Assembly: GCA_049799955.1 (NCBI GenBank)
Contig: JBARIW010000146.1
Coordinates: 8,497 to 72,496 of the forward strand
Direction of reading: 5' to 3'
From: JBGTFE01 sp049799955
GTDB taxonomy: Bacteria; Acidobacteriota; Blastocatellia; Pyrinomonadales; Pyrinomonadaceae
DNA length: 64,000 bases
In this document: positions 8,493 to 17,717 of the stretch, one piece after another
How the letters are laid out: each line of letters begins with the position of its first letter
Numbering within the stretch: position 1 is the first letter of the stretch
The notes under the pieces: model-generated
Told to the model about the DNA's origin: nothing
Database searches by the model: none
The model's input: only the letters and a program-made list of their open reading frames with translations
Position numbers and translations under genes: made by a program

Positions 8493-10257
8493 AGTCCGAA
8501 TCGATTTCAATCGAAAAATCTTCCGATTCGTAAGATAAATTCGGATTGAAAAACGGGTCGCGCCCGACGACTTTCCGCCATTTTCGCGCAAAATAATCTT
8601 TTTCTCCGGCGGTCGGATTTTTTTGCACGTTCAGCAGCTTTTTTTCGTCCGTTTGGATAAGCTCGGCGTAAGGCGTGAAAACGATTCGATAATTTTTTTC
8701 TCGTAACTTCAAACAAAAATCCGCGTCGAAAAATTTATCCGGCAGATTTTTCGCGTCAAAACCGCCGACCGACTCAAAAACTTCGCGCCGAACGGCGAGA
8801 CACGAAACCGAAACCGCCGAAAAATTATTGACAAGCTGCGCCCGCAGAAAATTACCTTCGCCCGTCCGCAGAAGCCCGTGATGCGCAACGCCGACCGCGC
8901 CCTTTGCGCCGATAATCAAACCGCCGTGCAGGACGGTTTCGTTTTTATATAAAAGCTTCGCGCCGACCGCGCCGATTTCCTTTTGAGCGGCAAAACTTGC
9001 CATTTCCGCGAGCCAATCCTTTGAAAGCGGTTTCAGATTCGCGTCCGCAAAACACAAAATCTCAGCCTCGGTTTGCGCGGCGGCAAAATTAAATCTTTCG
9101 GCGGCGGATGTTTTATCGCAAACTAAGATTTTTGCCATAGAAGCGGAAGTCCGCGCTTCCGGCTTTGAAACCAAGACTATCTCAAAATTTTCGTAATCCG
9201 TTTGCTCGACAAAATTTCTTATCGCCTGTTCATCGAAACCTTCGTCAGCCGCTAAAATCAAGCTGACTTTCGGCAGATTTTCGGGCAGTTCGTAGCGTGT
9301 GCGGTGCAGGTTGGAGACAGCTTGACTGACTTTGGCTCTCTTTCCGATTCTTTCCAGATGCGAGCGAAGCGCCTCGCGCGCGCGTTCGTGAGCGTAAGGC
9401 TTTTCGTCCATCGAAAAGGCGACCGAGCCGCGAATTGCGCGCCAGTGATAAAGAATTTTCGGAATGTGACGGATTTGATTTTCTGAAATTTCCTCGACGA
9501 CGCGCATTGCTAAATCGTAATCCTGACTGCCTTCCGCGCCCACCAGAAAGCCTCCGATTTTCCGCAAAATTTCGGTTTTATAAACGGACAAATGCGTGAT
9601 TAAATTCAAAGAATAAAACAAATCAAGGCTCCAGTCGGGCTTGAATTTCGGCGAGTGCCGCCTGCCTCGCTCGTCAATCAAATCTTCGTCCGAGTAAATC
9701 ATCCTCGCGTCGGGAAAATCGTTTATCTCTTTCGCCGCCCAAAAGAGCGCGTCTTCCGCCAGCTCGTCGTCGTGGTCTAAAAGCGCGACGAACTCGCCGT
9801 CTGTAAGCTCTAAAGCCGAATTTGAAGCGGCGGAAATATGACCGTTTTCCGCGCGAAAAACGACTTTTATCCGCTCATCTTTCGCGGCATATTCATTCAA
9901 AACTCTTTTGATGTGCGGCGACGGCGACGCGTCGTCGGCAATGCATAGCTCCCAGTTTTCGTAAAGCTGGCGCAGAACCGAATCGATGCACAAGCGCAGC
10001 CACTTTTCATCGACATCGTAAACCGGCATTACAACGGAAATTTTCGGCTTGAGTGGAAATGAGTCGATTTCCCGCCGAATTTCCTGACGTTTATTTTCCG
10101 TAATTTGATGAATCTTTATCCATCGCTGATATTTTTTCTTTTCCCTGTATTTCCAACGGAGCCATTTCAGGTATATTTTTATTCCCGGCAAGCCTTTCTC
10201 TTTTCCGATTCGACTTATCTTTGCTGATTTTTCCCTGATTTTTGAAAGAAATTTCAT
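8491..10257 (-). CDS. tandem-domain GT2 family glycosyltransferase
   Basis: A 588-residue protein. The chosen start is ATG at 10257, two nt after the stop of the preceding gene, which suggests translational coupling. A basic 55-residue N-terminus leads into a first GT2 domain (PKISVVMPVYDVDEKWLRLC, CIADDASPSP, ALLDHDDELAEDAL, where DHDD is the metal/nucleotide-sugar site). A second GT2-like domain follows from about residue 320 (KVSLILAADEGFDE), but its DxD equivalent reads FADANLKPL, so its chemistry may differ. This layout is typical of O-antigen/exopolysaccharide glycosyltransferases. It is the last gene of the minus-strand polysaccharide cluster. Confidence 0.9.
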   Translation of the reverse strand: MKFLSKIREKSAKISRIGKEKGLPGIKIYLKWLRWKYREKKKYQRWIKIHQITENKRQEIRREIDSFPLKPKISVVMPVYDVDEKWLRLCIDSVLRQLYENWELCIADDASPSPHIKRVLNEYAAKDERIKVVFRAENGHISAASNSALELTDGEFVALLDHDDELAEDALFWAAKEINDFPDARMIYSDEDLIDERGRRHSPKFKPDWSLDLFYSLNLITHLSVYKTEILRKIGGFLVGAEGSQDYDLAMRVVEEISENQIRHIPKILYHWRAIRGSVAFSMDEKPYAHERAREALRSHLERIGKRAKVSQAVSNLHRTRYELPENLPKVSLILAADEGFDEQAIRNFVEQTDYENFEIVLVSKPEARTSASMAKILVCDKTSAAERFNFAAAQTEAEILCFADANLKPLSKDWLAEMASFAAQKEIGAVGAKLLYKNETVLHGGLIIGAKGAVGVAHHGLLRTGEGNFLRAQLVNNFSAVSVSCLAVRREVFESVGGFDAKNLPDKFFDADFCLKLREKNYRIVFTPYAELIQTDEKKLLNVQKNPTAGEKDYFARKWRKVVGRDPFFNPNLSYESEDFSIEIDSD

Positions 10258-10259
10258 CC

Positions 10260-11534
10260 TTATTTTTTCACCAAACGCATTTCCCAAGGGGCGGGGTTTA
10301 TCGGAACGACGACTTCCTGCCCGGCGGGCGCATTTTCAAATTCGGCGGCGTATTTTTGAAATTCCAAATCTTTAAATCGCGGATATTTCCAATCGGCTGC
10401 GATTCCGAATAAAGATACGGCGAGCAGTAAGATTGCCGCATAGCGGACAAACAAAATCCCGGCGGTTTTGGCAAGATAAAGCAAAGAAACAAAGCAGCAG
10501 AAAATCGGTATCAGCCAATATCTTGAGCCGATTCCCGGTGCCCACATTGCCGTCCACTGCGGCACTTCGCTGCTTACAGCCGGAAATGCGAGCGCGCTGA
10601 AAACAATCAAAAAAGAGAAAATTATCAGCAGGCGCAGTTCAAGATTAGATTTTACAAAGGCATAAATCAACAAACCGAAACCCAGTAAATTTACCGGAAT
10701 TGCCGCCCATTCGTTCCAGAGCGAACGGCTAAAGAGCCGCGAATAAACTCTGTCGCCGACGATTGCATCGAGAAAAAGATGTCCGCCGATAATCTTCAAA
10801 AATAAACCGAAAGTCGCGCCTAAAGGCTGTTGCGAAGGTCTTTGAGTAGTTAAAAGCGAGCTTATTTGAATCAGCGAAGCGACGGCTAAAATTATCAACA
10901 AAACAATCGTCCGGCTTTCGCGCGTTTTGAACCATTTTATTGCCGCAACGGGCAGAAGCAGCAGACAACACGGTCCGCTCAAGGCAGAAATCGAAATCAT
11001 CGCAACATCAAATATTTTCCAGAGAGTTTTTTCGCCCGGAGTCGCAATAATTATCAAAAAACTCAAAAGCGCGAGATGCCATTGAGCGTTTGTCAGGTTG
11101 GCGTGTGTTTCGTTCGAATGCGGCAAAGCCAGATAAATAAAGGCGATTAAAACCCGAACGGAGATGTTCGGAATAAGGCGCGAAAGCCTTGAGGAAAGAA
11201 GAAAATTTACGACCAGAATTTTGCAGGAAATCGCCGCCAGATTAAAAATCAAAGGCGCAAAGCCGAGCGGAAATGCCTGCGAGACGACGGCGACGATGCG
11301 CGAAATCGTTTGATAATATCCGGCTACGGGCGTGAAAAGCGAATAAATCGCGCCGTGATTATATGCGTCCGCGTACCAGACTTTTCCGTCTTCCGCCCAG
11401 AATTGCGCGTTTAAAATCGCGTCCGGTCGGCGGCTGAAAATTATTAAAAAAGCGATTGACGAAGACAAAAGATAAAATAACCGGCGGCGTACATCGAGCG
11501 CGTAATCGAGTTTTTTTAATAAATTGTTCATCAT
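10260..11534 (-). CDS. polytopic membrane protein, GT-C-like, polysaccharide cluster
   Basis: A 424-residue protein with about 10-12 membrane helices. An upstream in-frame start would overlap the preceding gene; ATG at 11534 (or 11531) gives MNNLLKKLDYALDVRRR before the first helix. A conserved-looking loop after helix 1 (NAQFWAEDGKVWYADAY) holds an acidic pair, as in the first extracytoplasmic loop of GT-C glycosyltransferases, and NLTNAQWHLALL follows. I infer a lipid-linked sugar transferase or related polymer membrane enzyme from topology and context only. The same-strand neighbours are a methyltransferase and a GT2. Confidence 0.65.
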   Translation of the reverse strand: MMNNLLKKLDYALDVRRRLFYLLSSSIAFLIIFSRRPDAILNAQFWAEDGKVWYADAYNHGAIYSLFTPVAGYYQTISRIVAVVSQAFPLGFAPLIFNLAAISCKILVVNFLLSSRLSRLIPNISVRVLIAFIYLALPHSNETHANLTNAQWHLALLSFLIIIATPGEKTLWKIFDVAMISISALSGPCCLLLLPVAAIKWFKTRESRTIVLLIILAVASLIQISSLLTTQRPSQQPLGATFGLFLKIIGGHLFLDAIVGDRVYSRLFSRSLWNEWAAIPVNLLGFGLLIYAFVKSNLELRLLIIFSFLIVFSALAFPAVSSEVPQWTAMWAPGIGSRYWLIPIFCCFVSLLYLAKTAGILFVRYAAILLLAVSLFGIAADWKYPRFKDLEFQKYAAEFENAPAGQEVVVPINPAPWEMRLVKK

Positions 11535-11556
11535 GCAATTTGTGAATTTCGCCGTA

Positions 11557-12393
11557 TCATAAACGCTTGATGACGCCGCCGATGCCCTCATTCATCAAAA
11601 TGCGATAAAGCCGCATTACTCTCGATTTTTTCACCGTTCGCTCATAAGTCTGCAAATCGCTGATGTAGATTTGTTGATTGGTCAGCCGCTCGACCGCTTC
11701 GATACGCGAGCCGAATTGCTGGAAAAATTCCCGAATCAAAACCGTTTCGCGTTCGTCCGTCTCGAATAAAAATTTAATGTTTTCGGGAATTTCCGCGCCG
11801 ACTGCCAGAACGCCAAGCCCGTGCGAGTGCAGAAACTCAAAATGCGGATATTCGCGCCTTATTTCATCCCAGAATTTCCAGACGCCGAAATCGCGTTCGC
11901 GAACGTTCATGTCGTGAAAAATAACAACGCCGCGCTCCGACATTTTCGGCTTCCACGTTTCAAAATCGTGTTTGACGGCTTCAAATGTGTGAAAGCCGTC
12001 GATGTGCAGCAAATCGATAGAGCCGTCGGCAAAATTATTTAACGCTTCATCAAAAGTCGTTTGCACAAGCCGCGAAAAATCGGCGTAAAGCGGGTCGTGA
12101 TGCGCTTTCAGTTTCGCTAAAACTCCTTCTTCGAGCATTCCGGCGTGCGCGTCGCCCTGCCACGTATCGACCGCGTAGCATTTCGTTTCCGTTTTCAAAG
12201 ATTTTACCGCCTGACAAAAAGCGCAGTAAGAAACGCCTCGATACGCGCCGAGTTCGACAATCGTGCGCGGGCGCAGCGCGCTGACCAGAAACATTGCAAA
12301 CGGAATGTGTCCAGCCCAGGCGGTTTCTTCGAGCCAGAGCGGAAATTCGAGACAAATCGGATGTTCGAGCGGATTGAATATTTTTTTGGACAT
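11557..12393 (-). CDS. class I SAM-dependent methyltransferase (Methyltransf_24 type)
   Basis: A 278-residue protein; start ATG at 12393 preferred over a TTG at 12402. The SAM-binding motif I is TIVELGAYRGVSYCAF near residue 50. DGSIDLLHIDGFHTFEAVKHD and VVIFHDMNVRERDFGVWKF fit the metal-assisted sugar-modifying methyltransferases often found in capsule and O-antigen loci. The role is probably capping or decorating a glycan. It lies between the Wzt ATPase gene and the membrane protein, all on the minus strand. Confidence 0.83.
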   Translation of the reverse strand: MSKKIFNPLEHPICLEFPLWLEETAWAGHIPFAMFLVSALRPRTIVELGAYRGVSYCAFCQAVKSLKTETKCYAVDTWQGDAHAGMLEEGVLAKLKAHHDPLYADFSRLVQTTFDEALNNFADGSIDLLHIDGFHTFEAVKHDFETWKPKMSERGVVIFHDMNVRERDFGVWKFWDEIRREYPHFEFLHSHGLGVLAVGAEIPENIKFLFETDERETVLIREFFQQFGSRIEAVERLTNQQIYISDLQTYERTVKKSRVMRLYRILMNEGIGGVIKRL

Positions 12394-12409
12394 AATTTTC
12401 AAGTAAGAG

Positions 12410-12475
12410 GTGAGAACTGAGAACTGAAAACTATTATATTTTTTTACTTCTCATTTCTCACGTCTCACGTCTCAT
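12410..12475. repeat. heptamer palindrome, word GTGAGAA / TTCTCAC
   Basis: gtgagaa, ctgagaa, ctgaaaa run in phase at 12410-12430. ttctcat, ttctcac, gtctcac, gtctcat run in phase at 12448-12475. The right arm overlaps the last codons and stop (12465-12467) of the Wzt gene. The same word family recurs at 56230-56287. Confidence 0.9.
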
Positions 12476-13703
12476 TTTTTTCCGTTTCCCAATTAACCAG
12501 CGGGCGCATCACGCCGTCCATTCTCCCGGCAAGGTCGCCGCGCGCGGTATCGCCGGTCATCGGGTCGAAAACGTCGAAACTGACGACTTCCTGCGCGTTA
12601 AAATGAACGTTTATTTTCGGCAGATAAGTTACAATCGCGACATTTATGAAAAATGAGCCTTCCGCCATGAGATTGCCCGGAATCCAGGCTGTGCTAGTAT
12701 ATTTGCCTTTTTCCTTCGCGCGCCTGCTCCATTCGCTCGATACGTCCTGAATCGTAAAAAGATGCACGCGCCCCTGATTATAAACCTGATAATTCGGCAG
12801 GAGAATTTGTCCCGGCTGCAAGACATCATACGTTATTTCGACACCGATTTTTTTTCTAATGTCGAACGTGCCGCAGGTTTCGCCTTGTTCGTTGACTATT
12901 CTGACGTTTTCGAGGCGCACAAACTCGCTTTGCGGCTGCTGCAATCCGCTTTCAAATCTGCGCTCGCTTCGCATTCCCCAGCTCGACGAAAGATACTCGC
13001 GCACCACTTCCGACGCCTCGCCTTCGCCGGTAATTTTTCCTTGAGCAAGCGCGATGGCGCGAGTGCAGATGCGCGTGATTGAAGACATATCGTGCGAAAC
13101 AAAAAGCACCGTTCGCCCCGACCCGCTGACATCGCGCATTTTGTTCAGACATTTTTTCTGAAACGCCATATCGCCGACGGCTAAAACTTCATCGACAATC
13201 AAAATCTCCGGTTCGAGATGCGCGGCGACGGCAAAGGCAAGCCGCATATACATTCCCGAAGAATAATGTTTGACGGGCGTGTCGAGAAATTTTTCAAGCT
13301 CGGAAAAAGCGACGATTTCATCGAATTTCTTTTCGATTTCGGCGTGTTTCATTCCGAGAATCGCGCCGTTCAGATAGATATTTTCGCGTCCCGTTAACTC
13401 GTTGTGAAAACCCGTCCCGACTTCGAGCAAACTTCCGACGCGCCCGCGAATTTCAGCCGTTCCGCTCGAAGGCTTCGTGATGCGCGAGAGAATTTTCAGC
13501 AAAGTCGATTTTCCCGCGCCGTTGTTGCCGATAATACCGAGCGTTTCGCCTTGTGAAACTTCAAAATTTACATCCCGCAAAGCCCACAACTCTTCTTTCT
13601 CGTGGCGTTTGCCGATACTTGTCAACGCCTCGCGGAAAGAGTTGGTTTTCTTTCCGCCAAGATAATAAAGTTTTGAAATGTTTTTTACTTCGACTGCTTT
13701 CAT
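12465..13703 (-). CDS. wzt: ABC transporter ATPase for polysaccharide export (Wzt-type)
   Basis: A 412-residue ATPase subunit of an O-antigen/teichoic-type exporter. Walker A is GNNGAGKST, the ABC signature region YSSGM, and Walker B ILIVDEVLAVGD, the latter diagnostic of the Wzt/TagH group. Residues 250-405 form the extra C-terminal domain, which in Wzt proteins recognises the modified end of the glycan before export. It works with the Wzm permease encoded at 14649-15500. The last residues (NETEKNET) and stop come from the heptamer palindrome. Confidence 0.94.
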   Translation of the reverse strand: MKAVEVKNISKLYYLGGKKTNSFREALTSIGKRHEKEELWALRDVNFEVSQGETLGIIGNNGAGKSTLLKILSRITKPSSGTAEIRGRVGSLLEVGTGFHNELTGRENIYLNGAILGMKHAEIEKKFDEIVAFSELEKFLDTPVKHYSSGMYMRLAFAVAAHLEPEILIVDEVLAVGDMAFQKKCLNKMRDVSGSGRTVLFVSHDMSSITRICTRAIALAQGKITGEGEASEVVREYLSSSWGMRSERRFESGLQQPQSEFVRLENVRIVNEQGETCGTFDIRKKIGVEITYDVLQPGQILLPNYQVYNQGRVHLFTIQDVSSEWSRRAKEKGKYTSTAWIPGNLMAEGSFFINVAIVTYLPKINVHFNAQEVVSFDVFDPMTGDTARGDLAGRMDGVMRPLVNWETEKNET

Positions 13704-13717
13704 TTAGCAATTTATTT

Positions 13718-14644
13718 CTACAATCCCAGACGCCGCCTATTTTTCCTTATAAAATTTCTAAATTTGAATCGCGCTTTGTCCTTCATCTTAATCAAACCTG
13801 TTTTGAGCACAAGGCTAGGATTCGTACCTTTTAAGATTTCTATATTTACGGCTTGCAGCATCTCTAAACGACTAAGATTATTTCCCTTGCCGTTTCTTCC
13901 TAAAGCGATAAAAAATTCGCAGCCTTCCGATTCGAAAAAATCCACTTCCTGTAGCTTGATAAACCCCAGTTCATAAAGGTCGTGAATCATCAGCCGGAAA
14001 GAATGCGGCGTAAAACACCACGCATGACAATCGACATATTCCTTGTTTTCGAGAGATTTTTCCAAAGCATTGAGAACTTCCTCACGAGACGCGGAAAAAG
14101 AATATTCTTCTTTGAGAAGAGCATTTTCTCCCCAATCCAAAAAATTATCTTTTAAAACAAGATTCAAATTATATTCCACAATCGAGCCGGGCGTGTGGAC
14201 TTTCGGGTTTTGATAATGAGCGTCTAAAACTTTGGACAAACCCGTGAGCGGTCGAAAATGGTCAAAACAAAATCGCGCGTCGGGAATCGCCAATGAAAGA
14301 ACGCCCGTTTCCTTCAAAATTTTATCGCAGGAATTGAGAAAACCGATTAAATTCGGAACATGCTCGATAACGTGCGAGGCAATTATCCAATCGTAAAAGC
14401 CGGTTTTGCCGGTCAACTCGGAATAATCTTCGCCGCTCCAAACAAAATCGACTTCCTCGATGTTGTCTAAATTTACGTTGTCGTCTTTGTATTTTTCGAT
14501 TAGCTCTTCACGGGTCGCGTGGTCGATAATGTCAACATTGTAGCCGGATTTTTTTGGCGCAATCGGAGCGTGACTAGCGCCGATTTCCGCTCCGAATCCG
14601 TCTTTTTTTACATGGAGAAGAAGTTTTTCTTCACGAGTCATCAT
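13718..14644 (-). CDS. class I SAM-dependent methyltransferase
   Basis: A 308-residue protein. The domain is a Methyltransf_11/23-like fold: GFGAEIGASHAPIAPKK near the N-terminus, an acidic DYSELTGKTGFYDWIIASHV segment, and GVLSLAIPDARFCFDHFRPL. The IASHVIEHVPN piece is the usual post-motif I pattern of glycan methyltransferases. It starts 5 nt from the permease gene and ends 15 nt from the Wzt gene, so it is transcribed with the exporter. In Wzt systems a terminal methyl group can be the export signal, which fits this position. Base composition is more AT-rich than its neighbours. Confidence 0.85.
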   Translation of the reverse strand: MMTREEKLLLHVKKDGFGAEIGASHAPIAPKKSGYNVDIIDHATREELIEKYKDDNVNLDNIEEVDFVWSGEDYSELTGKTGFYDWIIASHVIEHVPNLIGFLNSCDKILKETGVLSLAIPDARFCFDHFRPLTGLSKVLDAHYQNPKVHTPGSIVEYNLNLVLKDNFLDWGENALLKEEYSFSASREEVLNALEKSLENKEYVDCHAWCFTPHSFRLMIHDLYELGFIKLQEVDFFESEGCEFFIALGRNGKGNNLSRLEMLQAVNIEILKGTNPSLVLKTGLIKMKDKARFKFRNFIRKNRRRLGL

Positions 14645-14648
14645 AAAA

Positions 14649-15500
14649 TCATATCAAATCCGCAAAATCATCTTCCATCCGTTTAAAAACGAAAAGCGAA
14701 AAAAGAAGCAAAATTAAAACCGAAACGGAAGAAATCACAATTACCGTCCAGTCAAAGCGCGTCCCGAAAAGCGCGGCGCGAAAGCCTTCCAAAATTCCCG
14801 TCAGAGGATTTACGGCAAAAATCAAGCGCCATTTTTCCGACAAAATGTTTGACGGGTAAAAAATCGGCGACGCCAGCATCCAAACCTGCAAAGCGAATGG
14901 CAAAGCGAATTTTACATCGCGAAAACGCACGTTGAGCGCGGAAAAAAGCGCGCCGAAAGCAGCCGTTTGAACGATTGCCAGAACGAGAAATAAAGGCGCG
15001 AGAGCGATTTGCCAACTCAGATTTACGCCGTACCAAATCATCAAAATTATTAAAATCGCAAAGCTGAAAAGCAAATCGATGAGCGCGGCAAAGGTCGCGG
15101 CAAGCGGCACGATTAGACGCGGAAAATAAACTTTTGTAACAAGATTCGTGTTGCTGACAAAGCTGCTCGATGCCATCGTTATTGAGGTATGAACAAAAAG
15201 CCAAATCATCAAACCGCTCAAAGCAAAAAGCGGATACGGAATCTCCCGGGTTTGAAACTGGGCAAAATTGCTGAACAAAACGGTGAAAATCGCCGTCGTC
15301 AAAACGGGCTGTAAAACCGCCCACAAAACGCCGATTGCCGTTTGTTTATAACGAATTTTGACATCGCGCCACGTCAGAAAATAAAGCAGCTCGCGGTAAG
15401 CCCAGAGGTCTTTCAGGTCGAGACGCAGCCACGCTTCCGACGGTTTGATTTTGGTGATTTCCTGCACAATTATTTTTACCACAGAGAGCACAGAGAACAC
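14649..15500 (-). CDS. wzm: ABC-2 type polysaccharide export permease (Wzm-type)
   Basis: A 283-residue inner-membrane protein with six helices. LYFLTWRDVKIRYKQTAIGV is the conserved cytoplasmic entry of ABC-2 polysaccharide exporters, and the C-terminal MEDDFADLI is typical of Wzm/KpsM proteins. It pairs with the Wzt ATPase to move a lipid-linked glycan across the inner membrane. The start is uncertain: GTG at 15500 puts the first residues (FSVLSVV) inside the left arm of the palindrome at 15474-15555, and another GTG lies at 15467. Confidence 0.92.
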   Translation of the reverse strand: MFSVLSVVKIIVQEITKIKPSEAWLRLDLKDLWAYRELLYFLTWRDVKIRYKQTAIGVLWAVLQPVLTTAIFTVLFSNFAQFQTREIPYPLFALSGLMIWLFVHTSITMASSSFVSNTNLVTKVYFPRLIVPLAATFAALIDLLFSFAILIILMIWYGVNLSWQIALAPLFLVLAIVQTAAFGALFSALNVRFRDVKFALPFALQVWMLASPIFYPSNILSEKWRLIFAVNPLTGILEGFRAALFGTRFDWTVIVISSVSVLILLLFSLFVFKRMEDDFADLI

Positions 15501-15555
15501 AGAGAAAGAAACTGTTTTTAAAGACTCTGTGTCCTCTGTGCTCTCTGTGGTAAAA
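15474..15555. repeat. palindrome with 9-nt word CACAGAGAA
   Basis: Left arm begins ttttaccacagagagcacag and right arm ends ctgtgctctctgtggtaaaa; the arms match over about 30 nt with very few mismatches around a short A/T-rich loop near 15510-15525. The unit is about nine nt (cacagagag, cacagagaa, cacagagaa). It spans the gap between the GT2 and Wzm genes and reaches into the Wzm start region. Confidence 0.92.
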
Positions 15556-15561
15556 TCTTCT

Positions 15562-16503
15562 TTAAAATTTTAATTTCCCGTATTTCTCAATTGCCTTTTG
15601 CCTTTTGCGCCGCCTGTTCCACTGAAAAATCGTCTGCGGAACGGCGAGACGAAAAAGCATTTTAGCAATCTGCACGGGCGATTTTGCGCCGCCAAGATTT
15701 TCCAAAAAAAGCGAAACGGCTTCGCGGCGTTTTCCGTGCCGGACGTAGTTAAAAACAGCTTCGAATTTAACTTCCTTTTGAATTTTTTCAAGCTCTTCGC
15801 GGCTGATTCCGAGTTTTTCCGCCTGCGCGTTTTGCGCCGCAATCATCTCGTCGAGCATCAAAGGCGTGTCGCCCGAAACATTCCGGTCGTGCTGTCGCCA
15901 CGCGCACAAAATTTCCTCGTTTCGCGCAAATTCGCCGTCTGCCGCGAGCTTCAGGTACATTTCGTAATCTTCAAGCCGCGAATTTTCGTTCCAGCGATGT
16001 TTTTCGAGCGCGGCGCGGCGATAAACAACAGTCGGACTTGAAAAGATTATGCCGCGCAGGAGCGCCGGTAACAAATCGCCGTCGGAAAATTGCGTCCAAT
16101 TATCGGTGCGGTCGATAATTTGGTCTTGCTCGTCAATCAAAAATGCGTGTCCGAAAGCCAGAACCGCATTCGGACGTTTATTTAGCAATTCGGCTTGCTG
16201 CTCTAAAAATTCGGGCAGCCAGATGTCGTCAGAACCGAGATAGGCGAAAAATTCGCCGCTCATTTTAGCGAAGCCTTCGTTCAAAGTCGCGCAAAGACCT
16301 CGATTTTCCCGCGCGAAAAATTCGTTTTCAAACGGGCAATCGCGCAAAACACGTTCGATAATTCCGGCGGATTCGTCTTTTGAACCGTCGTCAATTACAA
16401 TCAATTTTTTCGGCTTCAAGACTTGCGCGAAAATCGAGCGCAAAGTGCGTTCGACAAAAGGCGCGTGATTGTAAGACGGAACGAGAACGGAAATTTCAGG
16501 CAT
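15562..16503 (-). CDS. GT2 family glycosyltransferase
   Basis: A 313-residue GT-A enzyme. EISVLVPSYNHAPFVERTL and LIVIDDGSKDESAGI mark the nucleotide-sugar binding half, and FAYLGSDDIWLPEF holds the DD metal site. The C-terminal part is helical and basic. Substrate is unknown; context says surface polysaccharide assembly. It is the first gene of the minus-strand cluster. Its ATG (16501-16503) directly abuts the tttgacc heptamers, so the promoter must lie within or beyond that palindrome. Confidence 0.9.
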   Translation of the reverse strand: MPEISVLVPSYNHAPFVERTLRSIFAQVLKPKKLIVIDDGSKDESAGIIERVLRDCPFENEFFARENRGLCATLNEGFAKMSGEFFAYLGSDDIWLPEFLEQQAELLNKRPNAVLAFGHAFLIDEQDQIIDRTDNWTQFSDGDLLPALLRGIIFSSPTVVYRRAALEKHRWNENSRLEDYEMYLKLAADGEFARNEEILCAWRQHDRNVSGDTPLMLDEMIAAQNAQAEKLGISREELEKIQKEVKFEAVFNYVRHGKRREAVSLFLENLGGAKSPVQIAKMLFRLAVPQTIFQWNRRRKRQKAIEKYGKLKF

Positions 16504-16599
16504 TTGACCTTTGATTTTGGAGCTTTGACCTTTGATTTGTATTCATAACTGAAATTTCAAGTTTAAAGGTCAAAGTTCAAAGCTCAAAGGTCAAAAATC
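16503..16599. repeat. heptamer palindrome, word TTTGACC / AAAGGTC
   Basis: tttgacc, tttgatt, ttggagc, tttgacc, tttgatt run in phase at 16503-16537. aaaggtc, aaagttc, aaagctc, aaaggtc, aaaaatc run in phase at 16565-16599. It fills the divergent intergenic space between two glycosyltransferase genes and touches both start regions. Confidence 0.92.
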
Positions 16600-16604
16600 A
16601 ATTT

Positions 16605-17717
16605 ATGCGCGTTCTTCATTTATTGGACACCTTGAATCGCGGCGGCGCGGAAATGCAGGTTCTGGACGTTTGCCGCAATGCGTGTGATTTCGGCATCGAT
16701 TTGACTCTCGCAACGATGAAAGGCGGCTCAATGGAAGCGGATTTTCTCGCGTCGGGCGCGGATTTCGTCAAATTAAATCGCCGTTTTTCCGTCGATATTT
16801 TTCTCGCGTCCGAGCTTCGCAAAATAATTAAGGAACGGGAAATAGAAATCGTTCACGGCTATCAGGCGGTCGAAGGCTTGCATCTTTATCTGGCGACGCG
16901 CGGGCTGAAACGAGTCAAAAAAGTTTTGAGTTTCCAGGGGTTTTTAACCGATAAAAAAAACCGCGCGGCGCTGAAATTTCTGATTCGGCGAATGGACGCA
17001 AACGTCGTCGTCAGTCGCGGTTTGCGGAAATGGCACAGCGAAGTCGATAAATTAGACACGGAAAATTTTCACGTGATTTACAACGGCGCGGACGAGAAAA
17101 GACTAAAACCGACGCAGAAATCCCTGCGAAAAGAACTCGGTTTGGATGAAAACACGCTTTTAGTCGGGATGGTCGGAAATTTTTACCGCGACCCGCGCAA
17201 AGACCAGATGAGTTTGTGCCAAGCGCTGCCAAAAGTTTTTGCCGAAATCGGCAACGCGCACAGCATTTTTGCAGGAATGACCGAACTCGGCGCGGAAGAA
17301 AAGCGCGATGCCTGTATCAGATTTTGCGCGGAAAACGGGATTGCGAAAAGAGTTCATTTTCTCGGCGCGAGGAGCGATGTTCCCGACGTTCTGGCGGCGC
17401 TCGACGTTTTTGTTTTTTCTTCCCTGCACGAAGGCTTGCCGGTCGCCGTTTCGGAAGCGATGCTCGCGCGCGTGCCGATGATTGTCTCCGACATCGAGCC
17501 GCTTCTCGAAGCAAGCGGGAATGGCGAATACGCCGAAGTTTTTCCCGTAAAAGATGTTGAGGTTTTGACCGGAAAGATTTTGAAATTATTAAAGGATGCG
17601 GATTTGCGCGCTAGTTTGGCAAACCGCGCTTTTGAGTTTGCGAAGGAAAATTTCAGCATCGAAGCGCATCTTCAGGATTTGAAAAAGCTTTACGCGTCGC
17701 TTATGAACGAACCTTAA
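16605..17717 (+). CDS. GT4 family glycosyltransferase
   Basis: A 370-residue GT-B enzyme. The N-terminal RVLHLLDTLNRGGAEMQVL carries the acceptor-side GGAE loop. The C-terminal domain has HVIYNGADEKRLKP, VGMVGNFYRDPRKDQ and FSSLHEGLPVAVSEAMLA, the last being the E-x7-E motif that binds the sugar nucleotide. Probably adds a hexose to the glycan made by the divergent cluster. Its stop codon overlaps the stop of the convergent SH3 gene by three bases (17714-17717). Confidence 0.93.
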   Translation: MRVLHLLDTLNRGGAEMQVLDVCRNACDFGIDLTLATMKGGSMEADFLASGADFVKLNRRFSVDIFLASELRKIIKEREIEIVHGYQAVEGLHLYLATRGLKRVKKVLSFQGFLTDKKNRAALKFLIRRMDANVVVSRGLRKWHSEVDKLDTENFHVIYNGADEKRLKPTQKSLRKELGLDENTLLVGMVGNFYRDPRKDQMSLCQALPKVFAEIGNAHSIFAGMTELGAEEKRDACIRFCAENGIAKRVHFLGARSDVPDVLAALDVFVFSSLHEGLPVAVSEAMLARVPMIVSDIEPLLEASGNGEYAEVFPVKDVEVLTGKILKLLKDADLRASLANRAFEFAKENFSIEAHLQDLKKLYASLMNEP

